From: Facklamia miroungae
GTDB taxonomy: Bacteria; Bacillota; Bacilli; Lactobacillales; Aerococcaceae
DNA: 64,000 nucleotides
Direction of reading: 5' to 3'
Assembly (NCBI RefSeq): GCF_012396555.1
Contig: NZ_JAAXPS010000007.1
Location: 1-64,000, forward strand
The position numbers were made by a program, and so were the translations under genes. The notes below the pieces were generated by a model. That model ran no database searches and was not told the origin of the DNA. It saw nothing but the letters and a program-made list of their open reading frames with translations. Of the stretch, positions 16,635-25,882 are shown in pieces (position 1 is the stretch's first letter; each line of letters starts with the position of its first letter).

Positions 16635-17555
16635 ATGAGCAATCACAATTTAGTATTCAAACACTTTGTCTCAACTAAAAAATTAAACTCTGGGATGGTT
16701 ATGAAGTTGATTCATCGGGCCATTGAATTTAAAAATTTAGACCGATCTCTCTTACCTCAGTATCCAGGTCACTTTGTATGCAATGTTTTCCTCGAAAACT
16801 CGACACGAACACACTTATCATTTGAAATGGCTGAAAAGAAATTGGGTATGCCAGTTATTTCTTTTGATGCTAAATCATCATCCATTTCCAAAGGTGAAAC
16901 CCTATTGGACACCTTGATTACCTTAGAATCATTGGGTGTCGATACGGTAGTAGTGCGTACGCGGGAGGAAAATTATTACGAATCCTTAATGGAGTCACCG
17001 TATTTAAGTTTGTCAATTATCAATGGGGGTGATGGGGCTTCTCAACACCCTACTCAATGTATGTTAGACCTAATGACGATCTATGAGAAGTTCAATCAAT
17101 TTATTGGATTAAAGATAGCCATTGTAGGTGATTTAAGTCATTCACGTGTTGCCCATTCGAATGCTGAAATATTATCACGTTTAGGCGCAGAACTCTATTT
17201 TTCAGGTCCAAGAGAATGGTACGATGAAACTTTTGATCACTTTGGTCGTTATTTACCAATGGATGAGTTAATTGAAGAGGTTGATGTATTAATGCTCTTG
17301 CGTGTTCAATTAGAACGCCATGACCAACCGGATCGATTCGATGCAGAAACCTATCATCGCTTATACGGTTTGAACAAGGAAAGAGCAAGTCGTTTGCAAA
17401 AGCATGCGATTATTATGCACCCCGCACCTGTCAACCGGGGCGTTGAGATAGCAGATGAATTAGTGATGTCAGACCAATCGGTAATCGCTGAACAAATGAA
17501 AAATGGTGTTTTTATGCGAATGTCGATTATCGAAGCAGTTATGAATGGAAAGTAG
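16635..17555 (+). CDS. pyrB: Aspartate carbamoyltransferase catalytic subunit
   Basis: 306 residues. The carbamoyl-phosphate-binding motif is FLENSTRTHLSFE, and HPTQ, the MLLRVQLERH loop and HPAPVNRG near the C-terminus are typical. It joins carbamoyl phosphate and aspartate to carbamoyl-aspartate, the committed step of pyrimidine synthesis. No regulatory pyrI chain is adjacent, as usual in Firmicutes. It lies 5 bases after pyrD and 8 before pyrC. Confidence 0.95.
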   Translation: MSNHNLVFKHFVSTKKLNSGMVMKLIHRAIEFKNLDRSLLPQYPGHFVCNVFLENSTRTHLSFEMAEKKLGMPVISFDAKSSSISKGETLLDTLITLESLGVDTVVVRTREENYYESLMESPYLSLSIINGGDGASQHPTQCMLDLMTIYEKFNQFIGLKIAIVGDLSHSRVAHSNAEILSRLGAELYFSGPREWYDETFDHFGRYLPMDELIEEVDVLMLLRVQLERHDQPDRFDAETYHRLYGLNKERASRLQKHAIIMHPAPVNRGVEIADELVMSDQSVIAEQMKNGVFMRMSIIEAVMNGK

Positions 17556-17563
17556 GAGAGAAC

Positions 17564-18847
17564 ATGTTATTAATCAAGAACGTGCGGATGTTGAATCATC
17601 AAGGAGGATTTCAGCCTGTTGAAATTTTGATTAAGGAGCAACGTATTTGTGCTATTGGCATCGACCTATTAAATGAGTTATCTCATGAAGAACTTAAAAT
17701 TTTTGATGGTCAAGGAGGTTTGATTACTCCTGGACTGGTTGACTTGCATGTTCATTTTCGTCAACCGGGTTTTGAAGGGAAAGAGACCATTCAAACTGGC
17801 ACTCAAGCAGCGGCGCGAGGTGGGTTCACGCAAGTCTGTGCCATGCCTAATTTAAATCCGGTACCCGATAACTTGGAAGATTTTACTGATTTAATAAAAT
17901 TAAATCAGCAAGAAGCTTGCATTAAAGTACATCAATATGCGCCTATTTCTTTAGGAATTACTTCAGAAGAAGAACTGGTTAATTTTTCTGCTCTAACAAA
18001 GGCGGGAGCGGTGGCTTTTACCAATGATGGAAAAGGGGTACAAACTGCTGGTTTAATGCTACAAGCCATGCAAATTGCCCAGCAACTAGACCGCCCGATT
18101 GTGGCTCACACTGAGGATAATTCTCTGCTTTTTGGTGGAGTCATGCATAAGGGTAAGGCGAGTGAGCGGCTAGGTTTACCGGGAATCTTTTCGGCGACAG
18201 AATCGAGTCAAATTGCTAGAGATTGTATTTTAGCCAAAGAAGCTGACTGTCATTACCATGTATGCCATGTATCTACTAAGGAAAGCGTTGCAGTTATCCG
18301 GGCTGCTAAGGCGGAAGGTGTTCGTGTGACTTGTGAAGTATGCCCTCACCACCTCTTATTATGTGATGAAGACATTCCACAAGATGAGGGCAATTGGAAA
18401 ATGAACCCACCTTTGAGAAGCCGATTTGATCAAGCAGCTTTAATTCAAGGCTTGCTCGATGGAACGATTGATTGTATTGCGACTGATCATGCCCCGCATA
18501 TGGCAGAAGAAAAAAATCAAAGTATGCTCAAAGCACCTTTTGGCATTGTGGGTTCAGAAACAGCTTTCGCTTTACTGTATACCTATTTAGTTGAGCGTGG
18601 AATTTGCTCTCTTCAACAGTTGATCCATTGGATGTCGTGGGCACCGGCGAAGCTTTTCAATTTACAGTCTTCCGCTCTTGAAGTGGGGTCAGTTGCCGAC
18701 TTAGCTATTTTCGACATTAATCAAGACTTTCCGATTGATCCGAGTGAATTCGCCTCTAAAGCAAGTAATACTCCTTTTGTAGGTTGGCAAGTTAAAGGAA
18801 GGACACTCGCAACGATTTACCAAGGCCATCTTGTTTATCAAGATTAA
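17564..18847 (+). CDS. pyrC: Dihydroorotase
   Basis: 427 residues, amidohydrolase fold of the long class I type. Metal ligands are visible in DLHVHFRQPG, AHTEDNS, HVCHVSTKES and ATDHAPHMAEEK. It cyclises carbamoyl-aspartate to dihydroorotate, the substrate of the pyrD product two genes upstream. GGAGAG precedes the ATG. It is the last gene of this short operon; carAB, pyrF and pyrE are not in the window. Only a weak AT-only hairpin (18850-18878) follows it. Confidence 0.95.
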   Translation: MLLIKNVRMLNHQGGFQPVEILIKEQRICAIGIDLLNELSHEELKIFDGQGGLITPGLVDLHVHFRQPGFEGKETIQTGTQAAARGGFTQVCAMPNLNPVPDNLEDFTDLIKLNQQEACIKVHQYAPISLGITSEEELVNFSALTKAGAVAFTNDGKGVQTAGLMLQAMQIAQQLDRPIVAHTEDNSLLFGGVMHKGKASERLGLPGIFSATESSQIARDCILAKEADCHYHVCHVSTKESVAVIRAAKAEGVRVTCEVCPHHLLLCDEDIPQDEGNWKMNPPLRSRFDQAALIQGLLDGTIDCIATDHAPHMAEEKNQSMLKAPFGIVGSETAFALLYTYLVERGICSLQQLIHWMSWAPAKLFNLQSSALEVGSVADLAIFDINQDFPIDPSEFASKASNTPFVGWQVKGRTLATIYQGHLVYQD

Positions 18848-18898
18848 GTTAAAAAAACAAAAAGCTTTATTTGTTTTTAAGGACTCACTAACAAAATA

Positions 18899-18934
18899 AA
18901 GACATGTTAGGTAGTTTGTGCTAAACTTAACATG
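18899..18934 (+). promoter_or_regulatory. Possible rlmN promoter with overlapping inverted repeat
   Basis: AAGACA (18899-18904), 17 bases, TAAACT (18922-18927) is a modest promoter. An inverted repeat CATGTTA/TAACATG (18903-18909 and 18928-18934), extended by AGTTT/AAACT, covers it and could be an operator. Confidence 0.3.
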
Positions 18935-18965
18935 AAGTTTTGAATGAGTAGAGGGGTTTTTATTA

Positions 18966-20102
18966 GTGAGATCAATATATAGTTTAACTTTAGCCGATTT
19001 AACCGAATGGTTGGCTCAAAGGGGCGAAAAGCCTTATCGGGCAGATCAAATTTGGCAATGGCTTTACCGGCACCATGTGGCTTCTTATGAGGAAATGACT
19101 AACATTCCTAAAAAAATACTTGAGCCTTTATCTGAGGAATTTGTTTTTTCGCCTTTACGCACTGAGATTGTCCAAAAGGCTCAAGACAAAACAACTAAAT
19201 TTTTATTTGAATTACATGATCATTCAATGATTGAAACGGTTCTGATGTATCACCATTATGGTATTTCTGTGTGTGTAACCACTCAAATCGGGTGTAACAT
19301 CGGTTGTAAATTTTGTGCATCAGGCTTGATTCCCAAAGTTCGCGATTTAGAAGCGGGTGAAATTGTTGCTCAAATTATGTATGTGCAACGTCATTTAGAT
19401 CAATTGGGTCAAGGTGAAAAAGTTTCGCATATTGTTGTGATGGGTATCGGAGAACCTTTTGATAACTATGATAATGTGATGAAATTCTTAAGAATCGTTA
19501 ACTCAGACAAGGGATTAGCCATTGGGGCGCGTCATATCACCGTCTCAACTTCCGGACTGGCGCCCAAAATTCGTGAATTTGCTCGTGAAGGGTTGCAGGT
19601 GAACCTTGCTGTGTCCCTCCATGCGCCGAATAATGAAACGCGGTCTTCGATTATGAAAATTAATCGTGAATATCCGATTGAAGAATTATTTGATGCGATT
19701 TATGAATATATTGAACGAACTAATCGACGGGTTACTTTTGAATACATTATGATTGATGGGGTCAACGATACCCCTCAACACGCTAAAGAATTAGCGGCTT
19801 TGTTAAAGCCAATGTTAAAACTAGCGTATGTCAATTTGATTCCCTACAATCCGGTCGCTGAAAATCCATTCCAACGATCAAAAGCGGATAATATTGCCAG
19901 ATTTTTTGATATTTTAATGAAAAATAATGTCAATTGTGTTGTTCGCAAGGAGCATGGAACTGAAATAGAAGCAGCCTGTGGGCAATTACGATCTCAATAT
20001 GAGCGAAAAAGAAAAAATAAGACGGCTAAGAAGACTAAAGAAGAAATTCGTCAGTTATCCCAAGAGCGTAAAGCTGCTAAAATTTCTGCACAAACAAATT
20101 AA
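18966..20102 (+). CDS. rlmN: 23S rRNA/tRNA adenine-C2 methyltransferase
   Basis: 378 residues, radical-SAM enzyme. The iron-sulfur motif is CNIGCKFC, followed by [11 protein letters not shown]. Methyl-carrying cysteines are expected at the C-terminus, where [19 protein letters not shown] contains one. It methylates A2503 of 23S rRNA and A37 of some tRNAs. The start is GTG with AGAGGGG about 9 bases before it. The last 35 residues are a Lys/Arg-rich tail. It is monocistronic between pyrC and secG. Confidence 0.95.
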   Translation: MRSIYSLTLADLTEWLAQRGEKPYRADQIWQWLYRHHVASYEEMTNIPKKILEPLSEEFVFSPLRTEIVQKAQDKTTKFLFELHDHSMIETVLMYHHYGISVCVTTQIGCNIGCKFCASGLIPKVRDLEAGEIVAQIMYVQRHLDQLGQGEKVSHIVVMGIGEPFDNYDNVMKFLRIVNSDKGLAIGARHITVSTSGLAPKIREFAREGLQVNLAVSLHAPNNETRSSIMKINREYPIEELFDAIYEYIERTNRRVTFEYIMIDGVNDTPQHAKELAALLKPMLKLAYVNLIPYNPVAENPFQRSKADNIARFFDILMKNNVNCVVRKEHGTEIEAACGQLRSQYERKRKNKTAKKTKEEIRQLSQERKAAKISAQTN

Positions 20103-20212
20103 AGGCGAATCGAAGCTTATCTTTAAATTTAATAAAGCCCTATTACAATTGGACCATGGGTCAAGCGCTTAAGGGCTTCTTCCGGTAATTTAAAAAGATC
20201 TCAAGAATGGCT

Positions 20213-20241
20213 ATTACATATTTAATAAAGTGTGATATAAT
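20213..20241 (+). promoter_or_regulatory. secG promoter
   Basis: ATTACA (20213-20218), spacer 17, TATAAT (20236-20241), followed by AAGGAGG and the secG start. Confidence 0.55.
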
Positions 20242-20273
20242 TTCTTAGATAGTCCATATAAAGGAGGGCAACT

Positions 20274-20507
20274 ATGTATAACGCTTTAATGATTTCGTTA
20301 ATTGTGGTATCAATTTTGATTATATTATTAGTTATTATGCAACCGTCTAAGAGTAATGCAGCATCAACTCTTACAGGTGGAGGAGATGATGGTTCTGTTA
20401 AATCTAAAGCACGTGGTTTCGAGGCTTTCTTAATTCGTGCAACAACTGTTTTGGGCGTGCTGTTTTTTGTTATTGCCTTAGCGTTAGCCTATTTATCAGC
20501 TAAATAG
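20274..20507 (+). CDS. secG: Protein translocase subunit SecG
   Basis: 77 residues with two membrane helices (about 3-23 and 53-75) joined by a Gly/Ser-rich cytoplasmic loop containing TLTGGGDDGS. This is the normal SecG form. It joins SecY and SecE in the export channel and eases SecA-driven transport. AAAGGAGG precedes the ATG. The order secG-esterase-rnr-smpB is conserved in many Firmicutes. A terminator between secG and the esterase suggests partly separate transcription. Confidence 0.95.
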   Translation: MYNALMISLIVVSILIILLVIMQPSKSNAASTLTGGGDDGSVKSKARGFEAFLIRATTVLGVLFFVIALALAYLSAK

Positions 20508-20527
20508 TAGATTAATATTACGAATAG

Positions 20528-20570
20528 ACGCACATGCTGGCCTTCTACTGCCACATGTGCGTATTTTTTT
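20528..20570 (+). terminator. Terminator after secG
   Basis: A stem pairs ACGCACATG (from 20528) with CATGTGCGT (ending about 20562), with a further CTGG/CC pairing inside, then a run of Ts. Confidence 0.8.
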
Positions 20571-20643
20571 AGAATCAGAGGAATTTCTTTTGTTTCTTAC
20601 AAGGTTTAGATACAATACTAGTAAGAGGTTAGGAGTGAAAATA

Positions 20644-21405
20644 GTGATTAATGTTCCATTTGATAAGGCTGTTTATTTAGAAGGTGACGATAAAAGGGTA
20701 GGAGTTCTTCTTTTCCATGCCTATACAGGTTCAACTCGTGATATGAACCTTTTAGCGCGCTTATTAAATCGACAAGGCTATACCGTTTTAGTTCCACAAT
20801 TTAGTGGGCATGATACGCAAAATATAAAAACGGTATTAGAGTATTCGCCAAACATTTGGCGTCAGGAAGCACATGAAGCCTATCATTGGATGCTATTACA
20901 AGATTATGACCACCTCTTGGTTTTTGGTCTTTCAATGGGCGGGGTAATGGCGACTGACATTATCTCACAAAAAGATTTTAAAGGAAGTGGCGGTGGGATT
21001 TTTAATGCGCCAGTCGTGACGGAAGAGCCTATTGATATATCAAATTCATTTATGCATTTAGGCAAGTTTTTGGCTAGTCAGCGACATGATACTGAGACTT
21101 TTATGGAAGAATTTGATGATATCTTGGAAGAGCATTGGCAACAGATGAAAGAACTAGAAATAATAAAGCGAGAAATCGCATCAAAATTAACGAATATTCA
21201 TGTCCCTTTCTATATTGCTCAATCCGGCGAAGATGAATTAATTGATCCAGAAGATAGTTATCTCTTGCAAGATTACTTAGTCAACGCACGCATTGATTTT
21301 CACTATTTCCCCCATAATACCCATTCAATACCGACCAATCGTGATCGTAAAGAATTTGATCGATCTGTCTTAGATTTTGTAAAACAAGTGACCCAACCTT
21401 TATAA
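20644..21405 (+). CDS. est: Carboxylesterase (alpha/beta hydrolase)
   Basis: 253 residues. The oxyanion segment is LLFHAYTGST, the nucleophile Ser is in GLSMGG, the Asp in QSGEDELIDPED and the His in PHNTHSIPTNRD. It matches the Est30-type carboxylesterases that sit between secG and rnr and split short acyl esters in the cytosol. The start is GTG 20644: AGGAG lies 8 bases before it, while the open frame upstream runs into the secG terminator. It is followed by rnr after 21 bases. Confidence 0.9.
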   Translation: MINVPFDKAVYLEGDDKRVGVLLFHAYTGSTRDMNLLARLLNRQGYTVLVPQFSGHDTQNIKTVLEYSPNIWRQEAHEAYHWMLLQDYDHLLVFGLSMGGVMATDIISQKDFKGSGGGIFNAPVVTEEPIDISNSFMHLGKFLASQRHDTETFMEEFDDILEEHWQQMKELEIIKREIASKLTNIHVPFYIAQSGEDELIDPEDSYLLQDYLVNARIDFHYFPHNTHSIPTNRDRKEFDRSVLDFVKQVTQPL

Positions 21406-21426
21406 GGTGAGAGAGGAGAATAAAAC

Positions 21427-23757
21427 TTGAGTTTATCTAGATTAGAAAAAGATATTATTGTTTTTTTACAAGGAAATAAGGAGGAATCCTTTTCGGTAGA
21501 TCAACTTTCTCAAATTTTTAATTATCGAGGAACTAAAAACTATAAGAAATTGATTAAGGCCCTTGCTTTTTTAGAAAGAATTGGAGAGATACAGCTAACA
21601 CCCGAGGGACACTTTAAGGCCTTTTCTTCTAATGAAGAGGTAGTAGGAATATATCGAGCAAATGAAAAAGGGTTTGGTTTCGTTTCTTATGAAGATGCAG
21701 AAAGCGACTTTTTTGTTCCGAGAGGCAAAAATGGAGGAGCAATGGAAGGAGATACGGTCCGAGTTAGGATTGTAAAACACGTTAACCCAGCAACCGGTAA
21801 AGGGTCAGAAGCACAAGTGGTTGAAGTAATAGACCGTAAAGCAAGTCAATTAGTCGGAGAATTCTATACCTTTAACCAAGACGAACGTCAGTCTACAGGT
21901 TATGTAGGATATATTAAACCGCAAGGAGAATTTCCGGATGAAACAAAAATATTTATTCGACCGGATGGTATTCATCCGGCCAACCATACCATTTGTATTG
22001 TTGAAATAGCCGAATATCCAGATGGCCACAAGCCGAATGAGATGGTTGGACTAGTTACAAAAGAAATTGGCCATAAAGATGCTCCGGGAGTAGATATTTT
22101 AGCTGTGCTTTTCCAATTCGGTATTCCGCATGAATTCCCCAAGGAAGTACTAAAAGAATCTGAAGCAGTAGAGCAAACGATTCAGCCAGAAGAAATTCAA
22201 GGTCGTAAAGATTTACGGGATCAATTAATCATTACCATTGATGGAGCCGATGCTAAAGATCTAGATGATGCGATTAGTCTGCAGAAAATTTCTGATAAAG
22301 AATATCATTTAGGAGTTCATATCGCTGATGTTTCTCATTATGTGATACCGGGATCGGCCATTGACCGTGAAGCCTATGAGCGTGGAACATCTGTCTATCT
22401 AACAGACCGTGTGGTGCCGATGTTACCACAAAGATTATCTAACGGGATTTGTTCACTTAATCCAAAGGAAGATCGTTTAAGTCTTACGTGTGAGATGGTG
22501 ATTAACAATCAAGGACAAGTGGTTAAACACCAAATTTATAAATCAGTTATCCATTCATCCTATCGAATGACTTATTCAGATGTAAATGCCATACTAGATG
22601 GTGATCCTACTTTAAGACAAGACTATCAAGAGATTGTTCCTATGTTAGAAGAAATGGCTGAACTGCATGATATTCTTTACCAGATGCGTCGTCAAAGAGG
22701 AGCTTTAGATTTTGACGCACCGGAAGCTAAGATTTTAGTGGATGAAAAAGGACATCCAACTGAGATTGTTTTACGAGAAAGATTTACGAGCGAACGCTTA
22801 ATCGAGTCTTTTATGTTAGCCGCTAATGAGACAGTCGCTAAAGACTATTTGGGAAAACAATTACCTTTCTTATATCGGATTCACGAACAGCCTGATTCAA
22901 ATAAGATGGATCGATTTGCCGAGTTCATCTCAAGTTTTGGAGTGGTTTTAAGAGGAAATACGGAAGATATGGCTCCAAGAGCCTTGCAAGAAGCTCTAAA
23001 AAAAGTTAAAGGTGAGGATTATGAACAAGCTGTTTCTACTATGATGTTGCGATCCATGCAACAAGCAAAATACTCTGAAGAACCAGCCGGACACTTTGGA
23101 TTAGCAGCAGATGACTATACTCATTTTACTTCTCCTATACGACGTTATCCCGATCTGATGGTCCATCGGTTAATCAGTCTATACTTAGCTGGAAAGCCTT
23201 CTAATAAAGAGATTTCAAAGTTAGAAGACCAGTTACCAGGAATTGCAATTCATTCGTCTAAGATGGAACGTCGGGCGGTGGATGCAGAACGAGAAACAGA
23301 TGCACTTAAAAAGGCAGAATTTATGATGGATAAGGTTGGCGAGAGTTTTTGGGGAACAATTTCCTCAGTCACTTCTTTCGGAGTCTTTGTCGCCTTGCCA
23401 AATACGGTAGAAGGTCTCATTTCGATCCAAAATTTAGAGGATGACTATTATCATTTTAATCCAGACCACATGCTTCTAATTGGTGAAAGAACACATAAGA
23501 TCTTTAGAATTGGACAGCGGGTCAAAATTCAAGTTTCAAGTGTAAGTGTTGAAGATAGACAAATTGACTTTAAGCTGATTGAAGCTGAGCCCGTGGAAGG
23601 TATCGATCCTAAAGTGATACAATTTTCCACTCAAAATAAGAAAAAAGGCAAACCAAGAAAAACCTCAACTAAAATGGATAAAAATTTAGCAGGTAAAAAG
23701 GTAGTTGCAAAAAGCAAATCAAAGAGAACAAAAAAGACTAAAAGAAAGAAATACTAG
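21427..23757 (+). CDS. rnr: Ribonuclease R
   Basis: 776 residues. Domains in order: winged-helix start (about 1-65), two cold-shock/OB domains (about 70-225), RNB catalytic domain (about 255-590) with the acidic cluster DGADAKDLDDA, S1 domain (about 635-720) and a Lys-rich tail. It is a processive 3'-5' exonuclease that degrades structured RNA and, with SmpB/tmRNA, non-stop mRNA; smpB is the next gene. The start is TTG with AGAGGAGA upstream. Confidence 0.96.
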   Translation: MSLSRLEKDIIVFLQGNKEESFSVDQLSQIFNYRGTKNYKKLIKALAFLERIGEIQLTPEGHFKAFSSNEEVVGIYRANEKGFGFVSYEDAESDFFVPRGKNGGAMEGDTVRVRIVKHVNPATGKGSEAQVVEVIDRKASQLVGEFYTFNQDERQSTGYVGYIKPQGEFPDETKIFIRPDGIHPANHTICIVEIAEYPDGHKPNEMVGLVTKEIGHKDAPGVDILAVLFQFGIPHEFPKEVLKESEAVEQTIQPEEIQGRKDLRDQLIITIDGADAKDLDDAISLQKISDKEYHLGVHIADVSHYVIPGSAIDREAYERGTSVYLTDRVVPMLPQRLSNGICSLNPKEDRLSLTCEMVINNQGQVVKHQIYKSVIHSSYRMTYSDVNAILDGDPTLRQDYQEIVPMLEEMAELHDILYQMRRQRGALDFDAPEAKILVDEKGHPTEIVLRERFTSERLIESFMLAANETVAKDYLGKQLPFLYRIHEQPDSNKMDRFAEFISSFGVVLRGNTEDMAPRALQEALKKVKGEDYEQAVSTMMLRSMQQAKYSEEPAGHFGLAADDYTHFTSPIRRYPDLMVHRLISLYLAGKPSNKEISKLEDQLPGIAIHSSKMERRAVDAERETDALKKAEFMMDKVGESFWGTISSVTSFGVFVALPNTVEGLISIQNLEDDYYHFNPDHMLLIGERTHKIFRIGQRVKIQVSSVSVEDRQIDFKLIEAEPVEGIDPKVIQFSTQNKKKGKPRKTSTKMDKNLAGKKVVAKSKSKRTKKTKRKKY

Positions 23758-23818
23758 GAGTTATCTGTCTTCAAGCAGAGAATGCTATGCAAGCTCCTAG
23801 CAATAGCGAGGAGATTTT

Positions 23819-24286
23819 ATGGCAAATAATAAGATGAAACAGGACAAACCTTTAGCCCAAAATCGTAAGGCGAGACATGATTATGAAATTGTGGATACTT
23901 ATGAAGCAGGCTTGGTTCTCAAAGGAACAGAGATTAAATCAATCAGAGCGGGGAAAATCAATATTCAAGATGGGTTCATTTCGATTTATAATGGGGAAGC
24001 GTGGTTAAAAAATGTTCATATAAGTCCTTATGATCATGGCAATTTATTTAATCATGATCCTTTGCGGGATCGCAAATTACTTTTACATCGGAAAGAAACC
24101 TTGGATATTGATCAAGCGACTCGTCAAAAAGGGATGACCATTGTTCCATTAAAAGTCTATTTAGTAAGAGGACGTGCTAAAATTTTAATTGGAGTTGCTC
24201 GGGGCAAACACCATTATGATAAGCGTCAAGCTCTAAAAGAACAACAAGCAAAACGCGATATTGATCGAGCACTCAAGGTAAGATAA
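23819..24286 (+). CDS. smpB: SsrA-binding protein
   Basis: 155 residues, normal length. [18 protein letters not shown] and [11 protein letters not shown] are typical, and the basic tail ([16 protein letters not shown]) enters the ribosome decoding centre. It delivers tmRNA to stalled ribosomes. GAGGAGA precedes the ATG. It lies 61 bases after rnr, its functional partner. No tmRNA gene is visible nearby. Confidence 0.96.
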   Translation: MANNKMKQDKPLAQNRKARHDYEIVDTYEAGLVLKGTEIKSIRAGKINIQDGFISIYNGEAWLKNVHISPYDHGNLFNHDPLRDRKLLLHRKETLDIDQATRQKGMTIVPLKVYLVRGRAKILIGVARGKHHYDKRQALKEQQAKRDIDRALKVR

Positions 24287-24287
24287 A

Positions 24288-24332
24288 AAAACAGCAAGCA
24301 TTCTGGAGGATAAAAGGATGCTTGCTGTTTTA
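24288..24332. terminator. Terminator between smpB and the comG operon
   Basis: A perfect stem pairs AAAACAGCAAGCAT (24288-24301) with ATGCTTGCTGTTTT (24318-24331), with A and T flanks on either side. It can serve both converging units. Confidence 0.85.
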
Positions 24333-24335
24333 TCG

Positions 24336-25088
24336 TTAATTAGCATGGGTTTCCTGATAAAGATTCCCTTGCCATTGGAGGAGGTAATTTATTTCAGAGG
24401 ATCGCCATCGTTTTTCAAAACAATCTCCACTAGGGAGTGTTGACGAAAAACATAATTCCTCTGTATCGCTAGTTATAAAAGTAGTACCGCTATTAAATTC
24501 AAATTGATAATCGTTAGATAATGTTCCCACCCACTGAGCTTCTTTACTTGTTTCTATTTGCTGGAATATATTATATCCTTGAGAAACAAGTTCTTGAGTA
24601 ATGGTTTCAAATGAAAACTCATTTACTTCAGCGGCATAAGGCATAATTTGTTGTTTATTTAACCATTCTCCATCAGGTTCAATCCTAGTAAAAGCTGGTT
24701 GAAAATTTAATGAAGGTTGTAGATAAATATGCATTTTGTGTAAGAGAAGGAAAGCTTCCGAATTTGAATCCTCAACCTTAATGATGTTGAGTGTTGGATG
24801 TAGTAAATCGTTTGAATGCAACTTATATGCATTAAAGGTTTCTTTTTGAAGAAGATGACAATCATCAAGAATTGTCTCTTCAAGACTAACTGACCATTGG
24901 TCGGTGATAAAAGAGTATAAAATAAAATGACTCAAAAGACTTTGAATTTGTAATTGATAATAATGATTTGACTGCTGAATTCTTTGTCGATGGAGGGCAT
25001 TAAGATGGATGATACCCATGTAGATGATGTGACTAAGCAACATAAAACATAGAATCATCGGAATGATCAGACCACGTTTATTTTTCAT
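24336..25088 (-). CDS. comGG: ComGG-position protein of the comG operon, unusually long
   Basis: About 250 residues from ATG 25088. It has a short basic start (MKNKRGLIIP), one membrane segment (about 8-28), then a soluble domain. Its place as last gene of comG, overlapping comGF by 11 bases, and the N-terminal pseudopilin-like helix argue for ComGG. Typical ComGG is nearer 100-140 residues, and this one lacks a clear FTLxE motif. Cys residues in the C-terminal part (LCFSS, SGDCFEK) could form a disulfide outside the cell. An upstream in-frame ATG at 25097 is possible. Confidence 0.6.
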   Translation of the reverse strand: MKNKRGLIIPMILCFMLLSHIIYMGIIHLNALHRQRIQQSNHYYQLQIQSLLSHFILYSFITDQWSVSLEETILDDCHLLQKETFNAYKLHSNDLLHPTLNIIKVEDSNSEAFLLLHKMHIYLQPSLNFQPAFTRIEPDGEWLNKQQIMPYAAEVNEFSFETITQELVSQGYNIFQQIETSKEAQWVGTLSNDYQFEFNSGTTFITSDTEELCFSSTLPSGDCFEKRWRSSEINYLLQWQGNLYQETHAN

Positions 25089-25551
25089 TCCATTCATCAA
25101 CCCCATCAAAATTAGTATGGAAGGTATGAGCAAACACTTGATCATTCGTTAGCTGGACGGAAATGGTGATAAAAGGTTCATTTTGGACTAAATCCCAGGA
25201 TTTTACATGGTATAAATAGGGATGGTGGCCGGGTCGGCGATAAATTTTTTTGTTTTTTAAAACAATAGAACTTTTTTCATAAACATTGCTTTTCAAACAA
25301 AGATGGATTTCTTGCTGAGTAACCCTTTCGATCAAAAAATGCTCAAACTCGCTTTCCATTATTAAAGTAAAATGTTGCCAATCAAATGTACGATCGTGGC
25401 GTAAATTTTGATCAATTTTTTGATAATGTTTAATACTAATCATCAGTGTATGCATAATAAATGCTACGATACATAGAGTTAATAAGCACTCGATTAAAGT
25501 GAAAGCAGATCTTGCTTGTTTAAATTTCCTGAATATCTTGAAGTGAAATAT
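25078..25551 (-). CDS. comGF: ComGF pseudopilin, apparently without a standard start codon
   Basis: The first ATG (25455) would lack the pseudopilin start. Upstream in the same open frame lies KQARSAFTLIECLLTL, a clear leader-peptidase site and hydrophobic helix (about 25473-25520). Between the stop TAG at 25575-25577 and that ATG there is no ATG, GTG or TTG in frame. A good AGAGAGGGAG site (25560-25569) sits 8 bases before an ATA (25551) and 5 before an ATC (25554), so a rare start codon is the simplest reading and gives about 157 residues, normal for ComGF. It overlaps comGE and comGG. ComGF is a minor pseudopilin for DNA uptake. Confidence 0.65.
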   Translation of the reverse strand: MFHFKIFRKFKQARSAFTLIECLLTLCIVAFIMHTLMISIKHYQKIDQNLRHDRTFDWQHFTLIMESEFEHFLIERVTQQEIHLCLKSNVYEKSSIVLKNKKIYRRPGHHPYLYHVKSWDLVQNEPFITISVQLTNDQVFAHTFHTNFDGVDEWNEK

Positions 25552-25882
25552 GATAGTTACTCCCTCTCTTAAATTCTATTTGGCATGAAGTTGCATCACA
25601 AGAAAAAGCTTCAACTTCAATCGAATATAACAATTGATTCGTTTCTATAGTTGAACTGAGTAAAGCTTCTTTTTGCTCTATATCTAAAGTGGAAAGTTGA
25701 ATATCCACTAACTGATAAAAAAGATGCCATTCTTGGGATTCGGTTTTTAGTTGTTTGAAAGTCCGCAGTTCTTGAGTCAGTCCAGGTAAATAAAAACTTA
25801 AAAGCCATGAAAAAATTATGAGACCAACAAGTGCTTCAATGAGACTGGTCCCTTGTTTGTTTCCTAAAATCAAACTGACCAC
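25520..25882 (-). CDS. comGE: ComGE pseudopilin-like protein
   Basis: Up to 120 residues. The pseudopilin start is KQGTSLIEALVGLIIFSWLL near residues 9-28, where GTSLIE replaces GFTLIE. It is a minor component of the competence pseudopilus. The GTG start at 25882 has its AGGAAG directly against it; the in-frame TTG at codon 4 has better spacing. It overlaps comGD by 47 bases and comGF at its end, as is usual in these tightly packed operons. Confidence 0.8.
   Translation of the reverse strand: MVSLILGNKQGTSLIEALVGLIIFSWLLSFYLPGLTQELRTFKQLKTESQEWHLFYQLVDIQLSTLDIEQKEALLSSTIETNQLLYSIEVEAFSCDATSCQIEFKRGSNYHISLQDIQEI

Noticed and set aside
20557-20643. Longer esterase starting at 20557
   Set aside because: The extra 29 codons begin inside the secG terminator and lack a ribosome site; GTG 20644 has AGGAG at the right distance.
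23758-24335. tmRNA gene near smpB
   Set aside because: No tRNA-Ala-like ends or tag-coding frame are seen between rnr, smpB and comG.
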